Counted from the first letter of the stretch, positions 22,016-34,487 are shown. The stretch: DNA of 64,000 nt from Anagrus nilaparvatae (GCA_022575985.1 JAKSXM010000229.1:1-64000), one strand, 5' to 3'. Notes: generated by a model not told the origin, from the letters alone. Program-made: numbers and translations.

Positions 22016-22480
22016 TTAAATGAATTTTCATGAAAATAGGACCAGGTGGTTTTTCGGGTCATGGATTACGTTTTTAAGGTCAGAAAATTTTTGAAACACC
22101 CTTAAGAACAGTAAATACTACCCCTTTTTAGGAGTTTAATGTAATATTTTTGAATTAAGCTAAGATATTATCAAATGAATGCCATTTTTTCAGAATAACG
22201 AAGAAAAAATTATTTCATCTGATTATACACTAAAATTGGCGTATAATAGCCAATAATAGTGGGTTAAAACTACCCCCAGAATATGAAAAAATATGAAAAA
22301 CATAATCTTAAACTAATCTTTTTATTTTTTTAACAATTTTTTGAAAATATTTAATAATATATATAGATTATTTTAAAATTTACTACCCCTAAATGTAAAA
22401 AAAATTTTAAAAAAGTTATTATATTTTTTGGTTGCAACTTTTCTTTTTACAAAAGAAAAACTAACAATATTTGCCTTAAA
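22016..22480 (+). repeat. Dispersed family A, copy 1
   Basis: tgaattttcatgaaaatagg, the phrase gggtcatggattacg, then aacacccttaagaacagtaa, aatgccattttttcagaa and gttaaaactacccccagaat. Same order in copy 2 (28090-28610), and a more diverged copy 3 lies at 54995-55470. Non-coding. Confidence 0.8.
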
Positions 22481-23407
22481 AATAAATTAGAACGCCCCCT
22501 CCGCCTCCAGGGTTGAGAACTCCCAATAAAGACTACTGCGGAATAAGGTATGGTTTCCGGCCTCAGCATATTTTTCCGATTTTTTTGGCTCAATTTGATA
22601 ATTTATGATAAAAAAGAATATTCCGATGGTCGGCACCCCCCCTCACTTCCCTGCATTCACCAGGGAGGGTGAAATGTGTTTTTCAATAAAAAATCAATAT
22701 CTCCGTGCCAAATCATCCGATTGGAACGTGGTTGGTTGTAAAATTTTCGTTTTGAGGTTCAAAATTTCGAAAAACGCCATTTTTGGCATTTTTGGCGGTT
22801 AAAAATTGAAATATCTCAGGATAGAGGAAAACTCCTTTTTTTCGCGCTCTAAGACTCTTTTCAAAATTTACGGTGCGTCACTCGCAATTGACGATTATGT
22901 AAAAGAAATCGTGTTTTGTTTTTTGCTTATTTTTAGAATACAATCTAATATTTGATTTTAAATCTAAAATTAGCTTTTGCATGGTCTATTTTATGTTTTT
23001 CTTATAATTTTTCCATAAAAAAATGATATTTCACCTATACTTTACAAAAGGACTTCATTTATTTCATTCAAAAATATAGGGCGAGCAAAATATTTTCTGT
23101 TTCTCACTGCTTCGGCACTTTATATGGAAACTAAAAGGAAATTTTATTCTCGTGATTTTCATTAAATAAAGCTTTAATATTAAAAACCTATAATACTAGG
23201 GTTTTGGACACTGAGTATTGGGCTTTGGAAATAAATTTATGTGGTTTTGGACACCATTTTAAAAATTAACTACATAACACATATAAAAAAAAATTATATG
23301 CAATGAGTATATAATGGCATTAAATTAATTTTTAAATAAGAATGTAACTATTTTTAAATAAAAATTTTTAAATTATTAATTTTAAATCAATTGTAAAAGT
23401 TCATGTT
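22481..23407. other. Non-coding spacer, moderately complex
   Basis: 22500-22900 includes agggagggtgaaatgtg and tatctccgtgccaaatcatc-type sequence of the kind found in dispersed repeats. No second copy was found in this window. The frame 22605-22802 has no recognisable domain. Confidence 0.45.
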
Positions 23408-24955
23408 GGGTAATTCCATGGATAAATAGCACAAAATGATATGCGAGAACTTAAAAATAGGAAATTTGGTTTTTTTTTCGATAAAACAACTTAAAAATAT
23501 ATGATTCCCCGAATTTGAAGGTTTTCTATAAATTTTGAAGGGTGCTATGCTGATTTAAAATTTTTTGGTCAAATTTCTCTCCTCAGCCACCATTTTTGAA
23601 AGTCCCGTAATAAAGCTTTAAAAAAGGTTAAAAAAAGAAAAAAAAGTAGGTTTTCGATGTAAAATTTGATGAGAAATTCGAATTTTCAGTCAGATTTTTC
23701 CTACTCCATGTCAATTCGTGGTATAATTCAAATTTGTATTAAACTTTAAGTGAAAATATCTCAAAAGTTTCTCTCTAAAAAAAATAAGTTTTCTTCTCTA
23801 AATATTCCAAAATTGTATATATTTTACTGAAAAAAATTTGCCGAGAGTAATTTTTGTTTTAAGCGAGTAATACCGATTTTAGTTTTTTTCAATTTTGACT
23901 TGCTACTTATTTTGCTGATTTTCCGCTAAGTTACGTGACCAAATAAAAATCTGACCAAAAATTTGAATTCTGCGGGAAATTTCACAAAGGTATAGAAATT
24001 TTGGCATCCTTTGAATGATACATCTCAATTTGACAATTTAATTAAAATGGTTTATTAAAATATAGAAAAAATGTAAATTTATAAAATAGGATTTTCTTGA
24101 TTTTTTTACATTTTTAGCCTAAAAGTCATGTAAAATCTAAAAATAAAAATACTTCTTTTGGGAAAACAAATATTACGTCTATTATTAAGAAAAATCAAGT
24201 TTTTTTTAAGTTTAGATTTTATTTTCTATCAAATTGTCTATAAATAGTTATAATATACCAAAAAATCAATAAAATACCATTTTATAAATTTTCATTTTTT
24301 CTATATTTTAATAAACCATTTTAAATAAATTGTCAAATTAAGATGTATCATTCAAAGGAAACCAAAATTACTATACCCTTGTAAAATTTCCTGCAGAATT
24401 CAAATTTTTGGTCAGATTTTCGTTTGGTCACGTGACTTAGCGGAAAATCAGCAAAATAAGTAGCAAGTCAAAATTGAAAAAAATTAAAATCGGTATTACT
24501 CGCTTAAAACAAAAATTACTCTCGGCAAATTTTTTTTAGTAAAATATATACAATTTTGGAATATTTTGAGAAGAAAACTTATTTTTTTTAGAGAGAAACT
24601 TTTGAGAATTTTCACTTAAAGTTTAATACAAATTTGAATTATACCACGAATTGACATGGAGTAGGAAAAATCTGACTGAAAATTCGAATTTTTCATCAAA
24701 TTTTACATCGAAAACCTACTTTTTTTTCTTTTTTTAACCTTTTTTAAAGCTTTTTTACGGGACTTTCAAAAATGGTGGCTGAGGAGAGAAATTTGACCAA
24801 AAAACTTTAAATCTGCACAGCACCCTTCAAAATTTATAGAAAATCTTCAAATTCGGGGAATCATCTATTTTTAAGTTGTTTTATCGAAAAAAACCAAATT
24901 TCCTATTTTTGAGACCTCGCATATCATTTTGTGCTATTTATCCATGGAATTACCC
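23408..24955. mobile_element. 1.55-kb palindromic element, GGGTAATTCC termini
   Basis: gggtaattccatggataaat at 23408 is the exact inverse of the end atttatccatggaattaccc (24936-24955). Arms pair throughout, for example cctcagccaccatttttgaa at 23581 against ttcaaaaatggtggctgagg at 24766, and gctacttattttgctgattt against its inverse near 24450. The unpaired centre is about 24100-24190. Flanking TGTT at 23404-23407 and 24956-24959 is a probable 4-bp target duplication. No transposase is encoded; frames across it are incidental. Confidence 0.88.
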
Positions 24956-24959
24956 TGTT

Positions 24960-27295
24960 ACTAACGAATTGACGCGTATGGGTAATATAATATTTACAGG
25001 TATATATAGTTATAAATATAAGAAAATATTTAAATTATTAATAAATAAACAAAAAAAGCGAGCAAGAGAAAAAAACCCAGAAGGAGTAGTGAGAGTTCTT
25101 CTCATTAACCGGAATCACTGCATTACTAATTGGCAAAGAGTGACAATAAATTTCTAATTTTTCAAAATTAGATTTTATGTAATAATTTTTAATATTTGCT
25201 TTTGGATTTGATAGCATTTAACAAATAGATAGTTTTATCTTTATCAAAATAAGTAAAATGTCCAAAACTAAAATCCGTAGGTGCTGTTTTGGATATTCAA
25301 ATAAAATACTTGGCAAAAACCACATTTTTAAGTATATTAAAGATGGGTTCTTAGACATCTTAATTAAACACATAAAGAAGGAAGAAAAGAAATTTATTTT
25401 GTTATAAATTTAATGTTTGATGATTACTGAAAATCATAGTTCTATTCTTTACTTTTCTGAACAAGAGCCGTAAATATACTATAAATATATTACAGAAATT
25501 ATTCTGTGAAAAACAATATAATTAATTATTAAATCATTATATATTAAAAAAATAATTCACTTTTAAATAAGATTACAAGTTAGTTCAAAACTTTTCTGAT
25601 ATCTAAATATCTTATTGATCTTATCTTAGAGATCAAAATGAGAGATAGGCGAGGAAAAATATTTTTAAGATGAGGCGCGCCCTTATCAAGACGAGAGTTT
25701 ACAAAATAAAATTTTTAGAGGCCAAGGTGAGAGTAGGTCAAATTTTCTTATTCTTTCCAGGCACATAGTTTCAAATCTTATATTTGTCTGCCTATGAGAA
25801 CGTGTACTACTAATATTTATCGATTTTAATTGATAATCGATAAGAATTTTAAACAAAATTTTTTATAATAGGAATCGCTCATTGATCAAATTTATTAAAT
25901 TTTTCACATTTTTTTAGGATAAATATTTTTAGACTGATATGGAGAAAAAAATTTTTTTTTATCTTCCTATACTGAAAATCTTTTTGGATGATATATTTAT
26001 AAATCCTTAGCTTGCTTCACTACGATTTTTGCATATATCCCCAAATTTGAGTATTCTGTAACACAAAATTAGGTTAAAGACTCACTGTTTATATTTATTT
26101 GAAAAAATATTTTGAATTTAGTTATAAAAAAAGAAATAAAAAAACAAATGATTATTTAAGGCAAATATCCCATTATTTTTATCAACAAATAAGATAATGA
26201 CTTAACACAATTGTTCATCAAACAAAAAAGATTCTTGTAAATCTCAATTAAATATATAAAAATTTTAAAATTATTATGTATTTTATATAGATTTAAAATT
26301 TCCGAGACGAGATTAAGAAAAATGTAGTCTCACCTTGATAGCGATTAAAATTTTTAAAAAAATTATTCAGATAATTGAAAGATGGATCAAAATTTTTTCA
26401 ACAATAAGAAACTACTACCTTTATCAAGAAAATATGGCTTGTTTGGCTTTCAACACAAATTCTAAAATAAATTTATATATTAATATTAAAAATTATAATT
26501 TTAATTTATTTTTACAAAAATGTTATATAAATATTAAAATACGTACCTTTTATTTTATATGATATTTTTTTAAAAATGTCAAATAATATAAAAATTAAGT
26601 TTCGCTCCAAAGGTTTAAATTCAAATTTATAAATTAAAATTATTTTCCCTTTCGATTAAAACCTTTAAAAATATTATTATCTTATCCAAAACCATATCAA
26701 CATATAAAATAAATTTTGAAATTAGTAAATTTAATTGAAAACAAAATACTATGTAAACATAAAGATTGTAAATAGATTTTTCGTTTTTTTAATTTGTTTA
26801 TTTATTTGCTTTACAACTAGATAAGATTGTTCGTTAGTCTAAAATAGATAAGATGAAAATAATGAATATTTTTTTAAGATAAAATGAAGAATCCTGATTT
26901 TTAGATAAATTTTATTTATCTACACCACTTTAAATGTTACCAAGGCCTGAGCTATTGTTCAAATTTTATATTTTTTAATATTATTTATTTGTTTAAAATT
27001 AAAAAAAGATTTATTTTTGAAGCCAAAATATTTTTAAAAAAATTAATAGTTTTTTGCTATTTTAATTTCTTAAGAGGCTTTTGGAACATTTTGAAGATCT
27101 TTGATCAGAAAATTTCTGAGGCTATTGAATTAGCGTGAAGGCACGTGATAATTGATTTTTTGGCGCTTTGTGGTACAGTAAAAAATAATAAACACAATAT
27201 TACTACCGTTTAATAATTTTACTATGATTTAGTAATTTTACTACAAATTAGAGTGAATTTATTATTTTTGTAGTAATATTACTAAATACTAAATA
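24960..27295. other. AT-rich spacer, no gene seen
   Basis: Several open frames are lysine/isoleucine/asparagine rich without motifs. tttctgaacaagagccgtaa near 25455 is a trace of the hairpin family. gaggcgcgccctt at 25672 is an isolated GC-rich patch. Confidence 0.5.
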
Positions 27296-27299
27296 AATA

Positions 27300-27425
27300 T
27301 AGTTCATAGTCCATAAATAAAGAATGTCCCCAATCGCAGTTTAACAACATCGGCTACGTCTCGGAAGGTAATTTACATGCGAATTGGAATTTTATTTACT
27401 CTTCTAGAATCGAGCCGTAAATGTA
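27300..27425 (+). repeat. Short copy of the dispersed hairpin family
   Basis: gtccataaataaagaatgtc, ccccaatcgcagtttaac and tctcggaaggtaatttacat match the copies at 20110 and 53725. The trailing tctagaatcgagccgtaaat matches gcatatttacggctcgtg at 44335 in inverse. Confidence 0.6.
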
Positions 27426-28089
27426 TCAGAATCTTCTAATAACTTCGTCATCGATTCATTGATATTCTGTAGTTTCAGCAGCATACTGCATATAATTTTG
27501 TAAGACAATTTAAGACATTAATTTTTTAATTTGCTATAAACTGTCAAACAGAATATTGCATCTGTAGATTCAACGTATAATATATTACATCTCATTCGAT
27601 TATTTTGTCCTCCAATTATAAAATTTCGGGACAAAAGGGTTCTGGGCCGAGGTAATCAGTATTTGTATTCAGATGCAATATTAAATATTTTTCTTGCGAT
27701 AAATTTTGAAAATAAAAATAAAAATGGTTTATTAAAATTATATGAAAATTTCATTATTTGCAATCTACATCTTAGCGTATATGTTTTTATTTATGAATTA
27801 AGCCATAGTTTGACTGTGATTAAACAAAAATTATGATGCTCGCAGGGAGCTTGCCACCTAGTGTTTAAAAAAAAGAGTAAATATATTGTAACACAGGAAA
27901 GGACGTAAATTTTTGTGTAAAATGTACGAGTAATTACTGGCAAATCAGATCAACTTAAAATTTTTTGAAATTTGTCAAGAAAGGTGTCAAGTATCTTATT
28001 AAACAAGTTTGGTTACCCGGAAAAGCTCCAAAACGCTGTAAAAATTGGCCAAACTGTTTTTTTGGCCAAAAATAAATAAATATTTAATA

Positions 28090-28610
28090 TCTCGGGCAAT
28101 ATTAAATGAATTTTCATGAAAATAGGTACCGGGGGGTTTTTTGGGTCACTGATTACGATTTTAATGTCAGAAATTTATGGAACACCCTGTAAACAGTAAA
28201 AACTACCCTTTTTTAGGGGTTTTTTCAAAATATTTTGGAATTAAAGCTAAAATGATCAAATAAATGCCATTTTTTCAGAAAAATTAATTAAGATTTTTTT
28301 TTTTTATTATGCACCGAAATTGGTTTAATTATAGGGGGGTTAAAACTACCCCCAGAATAAGAATAAATACAAAAAACATGACCTCGGATTATTCTTTTTG
28401 TATTTGAATCAATTTTGTGAAAATATTTTATCGTACATTGACTATTATGAAATTAATTCAACCCCTCCCCCAGGGGGGGGGGGGGGGTTAAAACTACCCC
28501 TAAAATTGAAAAAAGGAAAAAAATGTTATTAAATTTTATTAGTGCCACTTTTCGTTTTACAGTCATAAAAGTAACAATACTTTCAACCCCCGGGGGGGGG
28601 GGGGGGTTTG
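28090..28610 (+). repeat. Dispersed family A, copy 2
   Basis: tgaattttcatgaaaatagg at 28107 and the phrases aacaccctgtaaacag, aatgccattttttcagaa and ttaaaactacccccagaata match copy 1 in order. It contains two C-run/G-run junctions (cccccagggggggg near 28470, cccccgggggggg near 28587) that are themselves short palindromes. Confidence 0.8.
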
Positions 28611-28849
28611 GGGTGAAAGCAAACCAAAAATGTACTTTTTTTATTTGATATACTAAGAGTGTATGAAAGCATTAAAAAAAATTAAATAAAATGCACAGTT
28701 GTTTTTTTTTTAAACTCACTTCAAAATATCCTTTAAAATAGCGCTCATAGGAAAATCTGCCTTAAGCCAAAAAAAGAAATAATTTGAAGCTCTTAAAATC
28801 CTTATTATTCTGTACCCTTTTATCGACATTTTTCTAGCTTCAGAATTAA

Positions 28850-28998
28850 AAATTATTTAAAGTCCCTAAATAAAAACAATTTTCAGTCCCTAAACTCAAA
28901 TCATTCTAAGTCCCTAAATTGAAATAATTCTAAGTTCATTTGATCCCCCCCCCCCAACTACGTGCTTGAAATACCTCCTGCCTATAAACATGTTTCAT
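28850..28998 (+). repeat. Partial copy of the CATGGAACATGTT family
   Basis: attctaagtccctaaattga, a run of 11 C at 28946, then cctataaacatgtttcatgc at the end. The left terminus is missing. Confidence 0.6.
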
Positions 28999-30270
28999 GC
29001 AAAAAATTTCCAAATAATTTAAAATTTACACAAAAAATTTACGAAAAAAATACACAAATCTTTGACTCATGTACCTTTTTTATTACTTACTTTTGGTTTG
29101 ACGGCTACTTGACAGCTGTCAAAAGTCAGAATTTGAAATTTGACTGCAGCATTTTATTGAGTTATCATCTGAACATACTGCACCTTACAAAAATTTTGCA
29201 TAACACTTAGAAATAGAGGGACCCAATGCATTAACTATAAAAATTTTATGTAATTGCTAAAAAAAAAAGGATTTTTGGCCATAACTTTTTTTTGGCTAAT
29301 GATAACGAGATGTACAATGAACCATTTCAAAGCTAAGGTTATCGCCGAAATTTCATGTCATATGCAAAATTTCAATTGGATCGGCCATTTTTTTTTTATT
29401 TCACCCGAAAAAAAAAGAGCATTTACTGTCATAAACATAAAATAGGCAATTTTAACAGGTCAAATCTGCTTACAGATGAAAAATTATAACAAAAAATTAA
29501 AACACAAATAACTTGAAATAAATGCTAAAAAAATTGGCTGTTTAAAATAAAAAATGTTCACGCTGCTGGCCAAAAACTGAAAATGTTTTAAAAAATACAC
29601 GACTTTATCCAACTTTATCAGGCCAAAACATAAACAATAATTACCTGATAGGGCCAAAAATGGCTGGACATATTTAGGAACAAGTGTTCTGACTCTTAAT
29701 CAAAGGATTTTTTTTTTCAAGCACCTCAGCCCAGATGGCGCTAAAAAATTGGAATGAAAAATTTTGGAAAAAAAATTATTTTGTCCATAACTTTTTTTCT
29801 GCTTATTTTAAACGGTTCTAGGTGTTCTCAAAATTTTCCCAATTTTGTCATCTTGCAAAATGATACTAATCATTTTTTTTGTGAAAGTAATATTTTTCCA
29901 GATATTTACACCAGAACGATCCGGTTTCTTAATTTTCCGTTAAACAACCATTTTTGCCATGTCATATCTCCTTTAATATTCGTCGTACAAAAATAAAAAA
30001 AAAATCGCTTTATTTTTCAACTAAAATACTTCAAATTAATAATATATAATTTTTTTTGTAATACTACCAGATTTTAAGTAAAATTAAAAAAACTTTAAAA
30101 AATTAAAAATTTTTTTGGCAAAAATCACACTTTTCATTGCGCTATAACTCGGAAGGGGTGTATTTTTATGAAAAATTGCAATCAATGTTTTTATGTTAAA
30201 AAATGGTAATTTATCGATTGGTTAAGTTTTTTTTTTTTTCGACCCCCCCCATTAAGTTCAACCCCCCCCC
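28999..30270. other. Repetitive non-coding interior
   Basis: Frames at 28962-29210, 29254-29445 and 29754-29996 have no recognised domain. The last begins with a hydrophobic stretch but consists of the same ccataactttttttctg-type phrase as 29280, so it is repeat-derived. Confidence 0.5.
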
Positions 30271-31003
30271 CCCGCCCCAACCCTTTCCCCGGGTATCGGA
30301 AGTTGTTTAATTCAGTACTGGGCACCTTTCTTAAGAAAATTCAAGTTACTTCAAGTATCTGCCATTTGCCAGTAATTACTCCTGCGAGATTTTACGTCCT
30401 TTCCTGTATTATTGATAGTAAAAATGAAAAAAATTTTAAATTGATAACTATTGATATATATTTCCTCCCTGATTGCATTTCTGTATGTTGAGCATATTTA
30501 TCAAAATTAAGATTTGGTTTATTGGGAAAAACCATGTAGACCGTTATGATGTATCTATGGAATATCCAAAAGATTAAAAAATTTTTGAATAAATTATTGA
30601 TTACATAACCGGTATGGCATATCTAAATATTCATATAAATAGTTTAAATTTTTTAAAGCTCATAACAGTTTCTTAAAAAAGCTCGCGCAGCAAGTTAACA
30701 GTGAAGAAAAATCAAAGTTTGTGAATTTTATAAAGAAAGGATACACAAGTATTTTTTATTTCAAAGATTTCTAATAGAAAGTTTTGCTTGATATATCCAA
30801 GTAGATCGATGATTTTAAAAATTACTTTCTATGAAGGGAGAAAATCTCAATCTTTCAATTTTCATCAAGATTTTAAAAATTTTTAAGTAATGAGCTAATA
30901 AAAATAAAAAATGGCTTCTGTTGGTAAGTAAAAAAGTTTTATCTCTGTGACAGCCAAAATTTGGCGTACTTTAATTTAGCTGAGTCACAAAGCTGGAATA
31001 AAC

Positions 31004-31531
31004 GGCACGCACCAAACCTAAAAGAATTTTTGTTACCCAGAAAAGAATTAATGTTTATTTAAATTTTTTAAAAGGAATTATTTTGAGTTTAATTTTTTTG
31101 AAACTAATGATTTTTATTTTTATTTTTTTCGCAATTTATTTTGACAACAAAACCTCATAAAGAATTTCTTTTAAAAAAATAACTTTTAAAAGGTTAAGTC
31201 GGAATTAAAATTGAAAGAAAATCATTTATAAATTAATTTATTAAAATAGGTTATAAACAATTTTTTAATATTTGAATTATAAATTATTGCTTAAAAATTA
31301 AGTTGTAAATCTTAATACATATAATTGTTATTAAAATAACATATTTAGTGGACCTTGTGTTTCTAAAAAAAAGTAATTAAAATAAAAAATCTTATGGCAT
31401 TAACTTCTGGAGATTCTTCTGGTTTAGAAAATATTAATACCAAATTTTAACTCAAATACTTTAAAAAAAATTAAATAAACATTAATTCGTTTCTGGGATA
31501 CAAAAAATTCTTTTAGGTTTATTGCGCATGC
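31004..31531. mobile_element. ~530-bp inverted-repeat element
   Basis: aaacctaaaagaatttttgt near 31014 pairs with the inverse of acaaaaaattcttttaggtt near 31500, and ttaatgtttatttaaatttt pairs with the inverse near 31470. The terminal pairing stretches about 60 bp. A rearranged relative is at 2645-2905. Confidence 0.7.
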
Positions 31532-31874
31532 ACTTAAAAATAATTCAAAATTCAACACTGAACTGTTCCGAAAAATCGTCGTAAAAGGAAATTTTTTAAA
31601 CGGAATCGTTTTCAAACAATCAACGGTACGCATTTTTAAAAGACTGATCGGTTTCAAAATTTTTTTGAAGCCAAAAATTTTTTAATTTTCCATTTTCAAA
31701 CCATAAAATTTCATTTTTTACTGATTCGAAACATACTTTTTTCTTCAGCTCATCAAGATTATTAAAAAATGTAAAAAATTTTATTTCTATTAATTATGAA
31801 AATTAAAATTAAATAAAATAACCTATGGTTTATTTTTATTTAAGTTAAAAATTCAATATTTTTTTTTTTAAATA

Positions 31875-32100
31875 TACATCACATTTTCTTATTTTTTAAA
31901 TTCAAGTCTAGGTTATATTTTTGGTTCCTCAAAGAGGAAACATTGTGATAGGTGAAATTTTGATTTTCGATTTTTTGGCATATAAGCACGTTTTGAAACC
32001 TCAGGAAGTTAAAAACCCGATTTTTAAAAAAAGTCTGTGTGTGTGTGTGTGTGCGTGTATGTATATGTGTGTGTATGTATGAACTCATGTGGGTAACCGG
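31875..32100 (-). repeat. Dispersed repeat B with (GT)n tail, inverted copy
   Basis: ggttcctcaaagaggaaaca, ttttggcatataagcacgtt and cctcaggaagttaaaaaccc lead into (gt)n at 32036-32072. The same order appears in inverse at 35140-35295 (cacacacacac, cttcctggggtcaaaatgtg, ggttcctctttgaggaacc). Confidence 0.8.
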
Positions 32101-32554
32101 CGATATTTCACAACCATTGTGGTATTAATACCTAATTTTTTCTTCAGATGTAATTTAGATGTAATTCTTCATTTATTTCCATGAAAGTACTTATATTTTA
32201 AATAACTAGTATTAGGCGCGCGTCGCGCGCAGAATGATTTAAAACTTTCAACCTTAATTATTTTCTTAAATACCAAAATTTATTTTTACTTTAATTTTTT
32301 TATTGATATCAACAACTCAACTAACGAACTAACCTGAAAAATAATAAAAACATTTGTATGAGCCAATCAGAATGACTCTTTTAGCGAGGACAATGTACAT
32401 AGTTATCGTATCGATGACTAACCCATTTTTAGGATAGCATATTCACCATTTAATAATTTTATTTATTACTTATTATATTATTACAATAACTGATGCTTTT
32501 TTATGAATTTATTTGGACATTTTATTTTGTTTCACCCATTTTGATTAAAAAAAT
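32101..32554. other. Spacer with a GCGCGCGTCGCGCGC palindrome
   Basis: 32216-32230 is a 15-bp perfect palindrome around a central T in otherwise AT-rich sequence. No gene seen. Confidence 0.5.
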
Positions 32555-32885
32555 TTATAACCGGTTTATATAACTACACAACCAACGAGCATGGAACATG
32601 TTCACTCATAACGGTAATAAATCCAAAAACCGAAATTACAATAAATCCTGAAATATAAATTATCCTAACTCCATAAACTTAAAGTATTCTAAGTTCTTGT
32701 ACTTATCAAGAATGACTCCCACTTCAAATTATTCTAAGTCCCTAAATTGAAAATATTCTACGCCCCCCCCCCCTTTAAAAACGTTACTTTTTCACCCCAG
32801 CCCTAAAAACGTCAATTTTTCACCCCCCCCTGCCGAGCCAAACTTCTTCAAATACCCCATCCAATGAACATGTTCCATGTTATAA
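32555..32885 (+). mobile_element. CATGGAACATGTT-type element, full-length short form
   Basis: ttataaccggtttatataac at 32556, aaccaacgagcatggaacat at 32580, attctaagtccctaaattga near 32733, two C-rich blocks near 32763 and 32823, and the end gaacatgttccatgttataa at about 32867-32886. It has the same layout as the nested element at 5115-5770 but without the minisatellite expansion. Confidence 0.75.
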
Positions 32886-34044
32886 AGAATGTATTCCTTC
32901 CATGTATTATACTTATAATATAATAAATACTTTAGTTACGAATAGAAAACTAATTTTTTTAAAATAATTTTTACAAATCTGTTTCTTATTAAACTTTTAA
33001 TGGGTGTACTATTTGATATTAAAACCCTGTTGAAAGATTCTTGATCCCGAGTGAAACCAATAAAAATATTAACAAATATAACACCAAATACCCTTCCTAA
33101 TAAACATTTTCCATTTTAACAAAATTACAATATAATTACGTTAGGTAATAGAAGAAAAAGCAAATAAGAGCACATTTTCATGATTTGAAAAAACAGTTAT
33201 GTCCGTTTTAAATTTTTTTAAAACAGATCGTTGAAAATGGGAAGTTTTAAAATAATTTCTTATCCAAAATAATTTTGGAATGGATCACTCTTTCAAAAAT
33301 CTGTTCCACTCATTTATTATTACGGGACAGTCCAAAAATTTTCCAATTATGGATAATATTCCAGAACAGCTAAAGTGGCCAAACTGAAAACCGTTTTCGA
33401 ATTACCTTTGAGAAACTGAAACGAGAACTGCGTGACGAAATCGCCGTTTTTGCCAAGCTCTGTGCCAAGTTTTAATTAAGACCAAACTTTTTATTATTAT
33501 TTCTTTTTTTTATTTTAAAATATAATAAGAATTATTTTATATTTACATTTTTTAATTATGGTAATTTTCTGAAATAACGTGATAAATTCCTGTTCAGTAA
33601 CAAATTTAAAAAATGGGCGCACATTCAGCTATCAGCATAGGGAAATTTGTATCATCCTAACTTTTGATCAAAGGTTTATACAAGAATTTATACATTTTAT
33701 GCAAGAATAGGAATTTTGAAAAATCATGAAGTTTCTTTAACTCATAGTTTTTTGCTATATTAATTTCTCAAAAAGCTTTGGTAATATTTTAAAGATATTT
33801 GATCATAAGATTCCTGAGAAAATTGAATTTGTGAGAAGATGCCTAATTATTAATTTTGCGGTGCCTGGACGCATAATAGGCTTACCAGAATAGAATTACC
33901 AGAAAATTTTATAAGAGAATATATTTAAAACTTTAAAATTTTTGTGTGCATCACTAGGTCTTTTAACTTTTTAATTTGATTTAGTCTCTATAGTTATTTT
34001 TAATTGCACTGCTTTTTTCTAAAATGGTTATTTCTTTTTTAAGG
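32886..34044. other. Spacer upstream of the F-box exon
   Basis: AT-rich except 33355-33480, where the forward frame reads FEKLKRELRDEIAVFAKLC before a stop. The adjoining sequence (acgggacagtccaaaaattt) is of dispersed-repeat type, so this is not called as a gene. Confidence 0.4.
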
Positions 34045-34073
34045 TCAACTAGAAAGCAACATTGGCTGCCAGA

Positions 34074-34487
34074 ATGATGACTTTTCAAATTTTTGAATAC
34101 TTGGAATTTGACGAGATATTGACGATGGAGCTAGTATGCAAGAGATGGAACGAAGTTTCAAAGCTTTTATGGAATAAAATGCTTAATATTCGCTTAGTTC
34201 ATAAAATACCATCGATTCAATATATTTTTCCTTTATTTAAAAAGCAAAAAATTAAGAATACTAATTTACTTAAAAATACTTTTAAAAGTTCTAAAAGTTA
34301 CTTGGTTGAACTTTGTGTAATTTATGACATTTTTTTTGACATACCACAATTAATTGAAGAAGTCAAGCGATGTAAAAATATAAATGAAAATTATTCCCCT
34401 TATATTTATAATATGATGTTTAATGTGTTTTGCGTAAATGAATACACAGCTGGGTGTAGTCATATACTAAAATATAATAATTTTTAG
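34074..34487 (+). CDS. F-box domain protein (short, possibly a terminal exon)
   Basis: F-box proteins link substrates to the SCF ubiquitin ligase through Skp1. Residues 3-40 fit the F-box: FQIFEYLEFDEILTMELVCK, then RWNEVSKLLWNKM, with the usual IF.YL spacing, acidic DE pair and VCK.W...S...W core. The remaining ~95 residues are Lys/Asn/Ile rich with no leucine-rich or WD repeats, so the substrate arm is unrecognised. From the first ATG the product is 137 residues, ending in TAG. An in-frame TAG at 34050 precludes an upstream start in this frame. However, a polypyrimidine tract with acceptor (tttcttttttaag at 34031-34043, or ccag ending at 34072) suggests this may be a downstream exon of a spliced gene, which would supply the usual leading LP residues. 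The next 150 bp hold what looks like a retroelement tail. It could be an intact small gene, a last exon or a pseudogene fragment. Confidence 0.6.
   Translation: MMTFQIFEYLEFDEILTMELVCKRWNEVSKLLWNKMLNIRLVHKIPSIQYIFPLFKKQKIKNTNLLKNTFKSSKSYLVELCVIYDIFFDIPQLIEEVKRCKNINENYSPYIYNMMFNVFCVNEYTAGCSHILKYNNF

Larger units (their letters stand above)
27893..30417. mobile_element. 2.5-kb sequence bounded by ~120-bp inverted repeats
   Basis: The left arm 27893-28035 (acaggaaaggacgtaaat, gtaattactggcaaat, gttacccggaaaagc) is inverted at 30275-30417 (ccccgggtatcggaag, atttgccagtaattact, acgtcctttcctgtatt). Between them lie family A copy 2 and several blocks such as gccataacttttttttggct, but no transposase. 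Whether the arms bound one transposon or two solo termini cannot be decided by eye. Confidence 0.6.

Noticed and set aside
29754..29996. Frame with a signal-peptide-like start (hydrophobic residues 8-20)
   Set aside because: The DNA repeats the ccataactttttt-type phrase found at 29280; no splice partner or cysteine pattern supports a gene.
32216..32230. gcgcgcgtcgcgcgc as a regulatory site
   Set aside because: Perfect short palindrome, but with no gene within 1.8 kb and no second copy in the window.
33355..33480. Possible exon ending FEKLKRELRDEIAVFAKLC
   Set aside because: Open frame under 110 bp, with neighbouring sequence of dispersed-repeat type and no splice sites that fit.
34062..34073. 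Upstream TTG start for the F-box frame
   Set aside because: A TTG start is not expected in an insect nuclear gene; ATG at 34074 or a splice junction is more likely.
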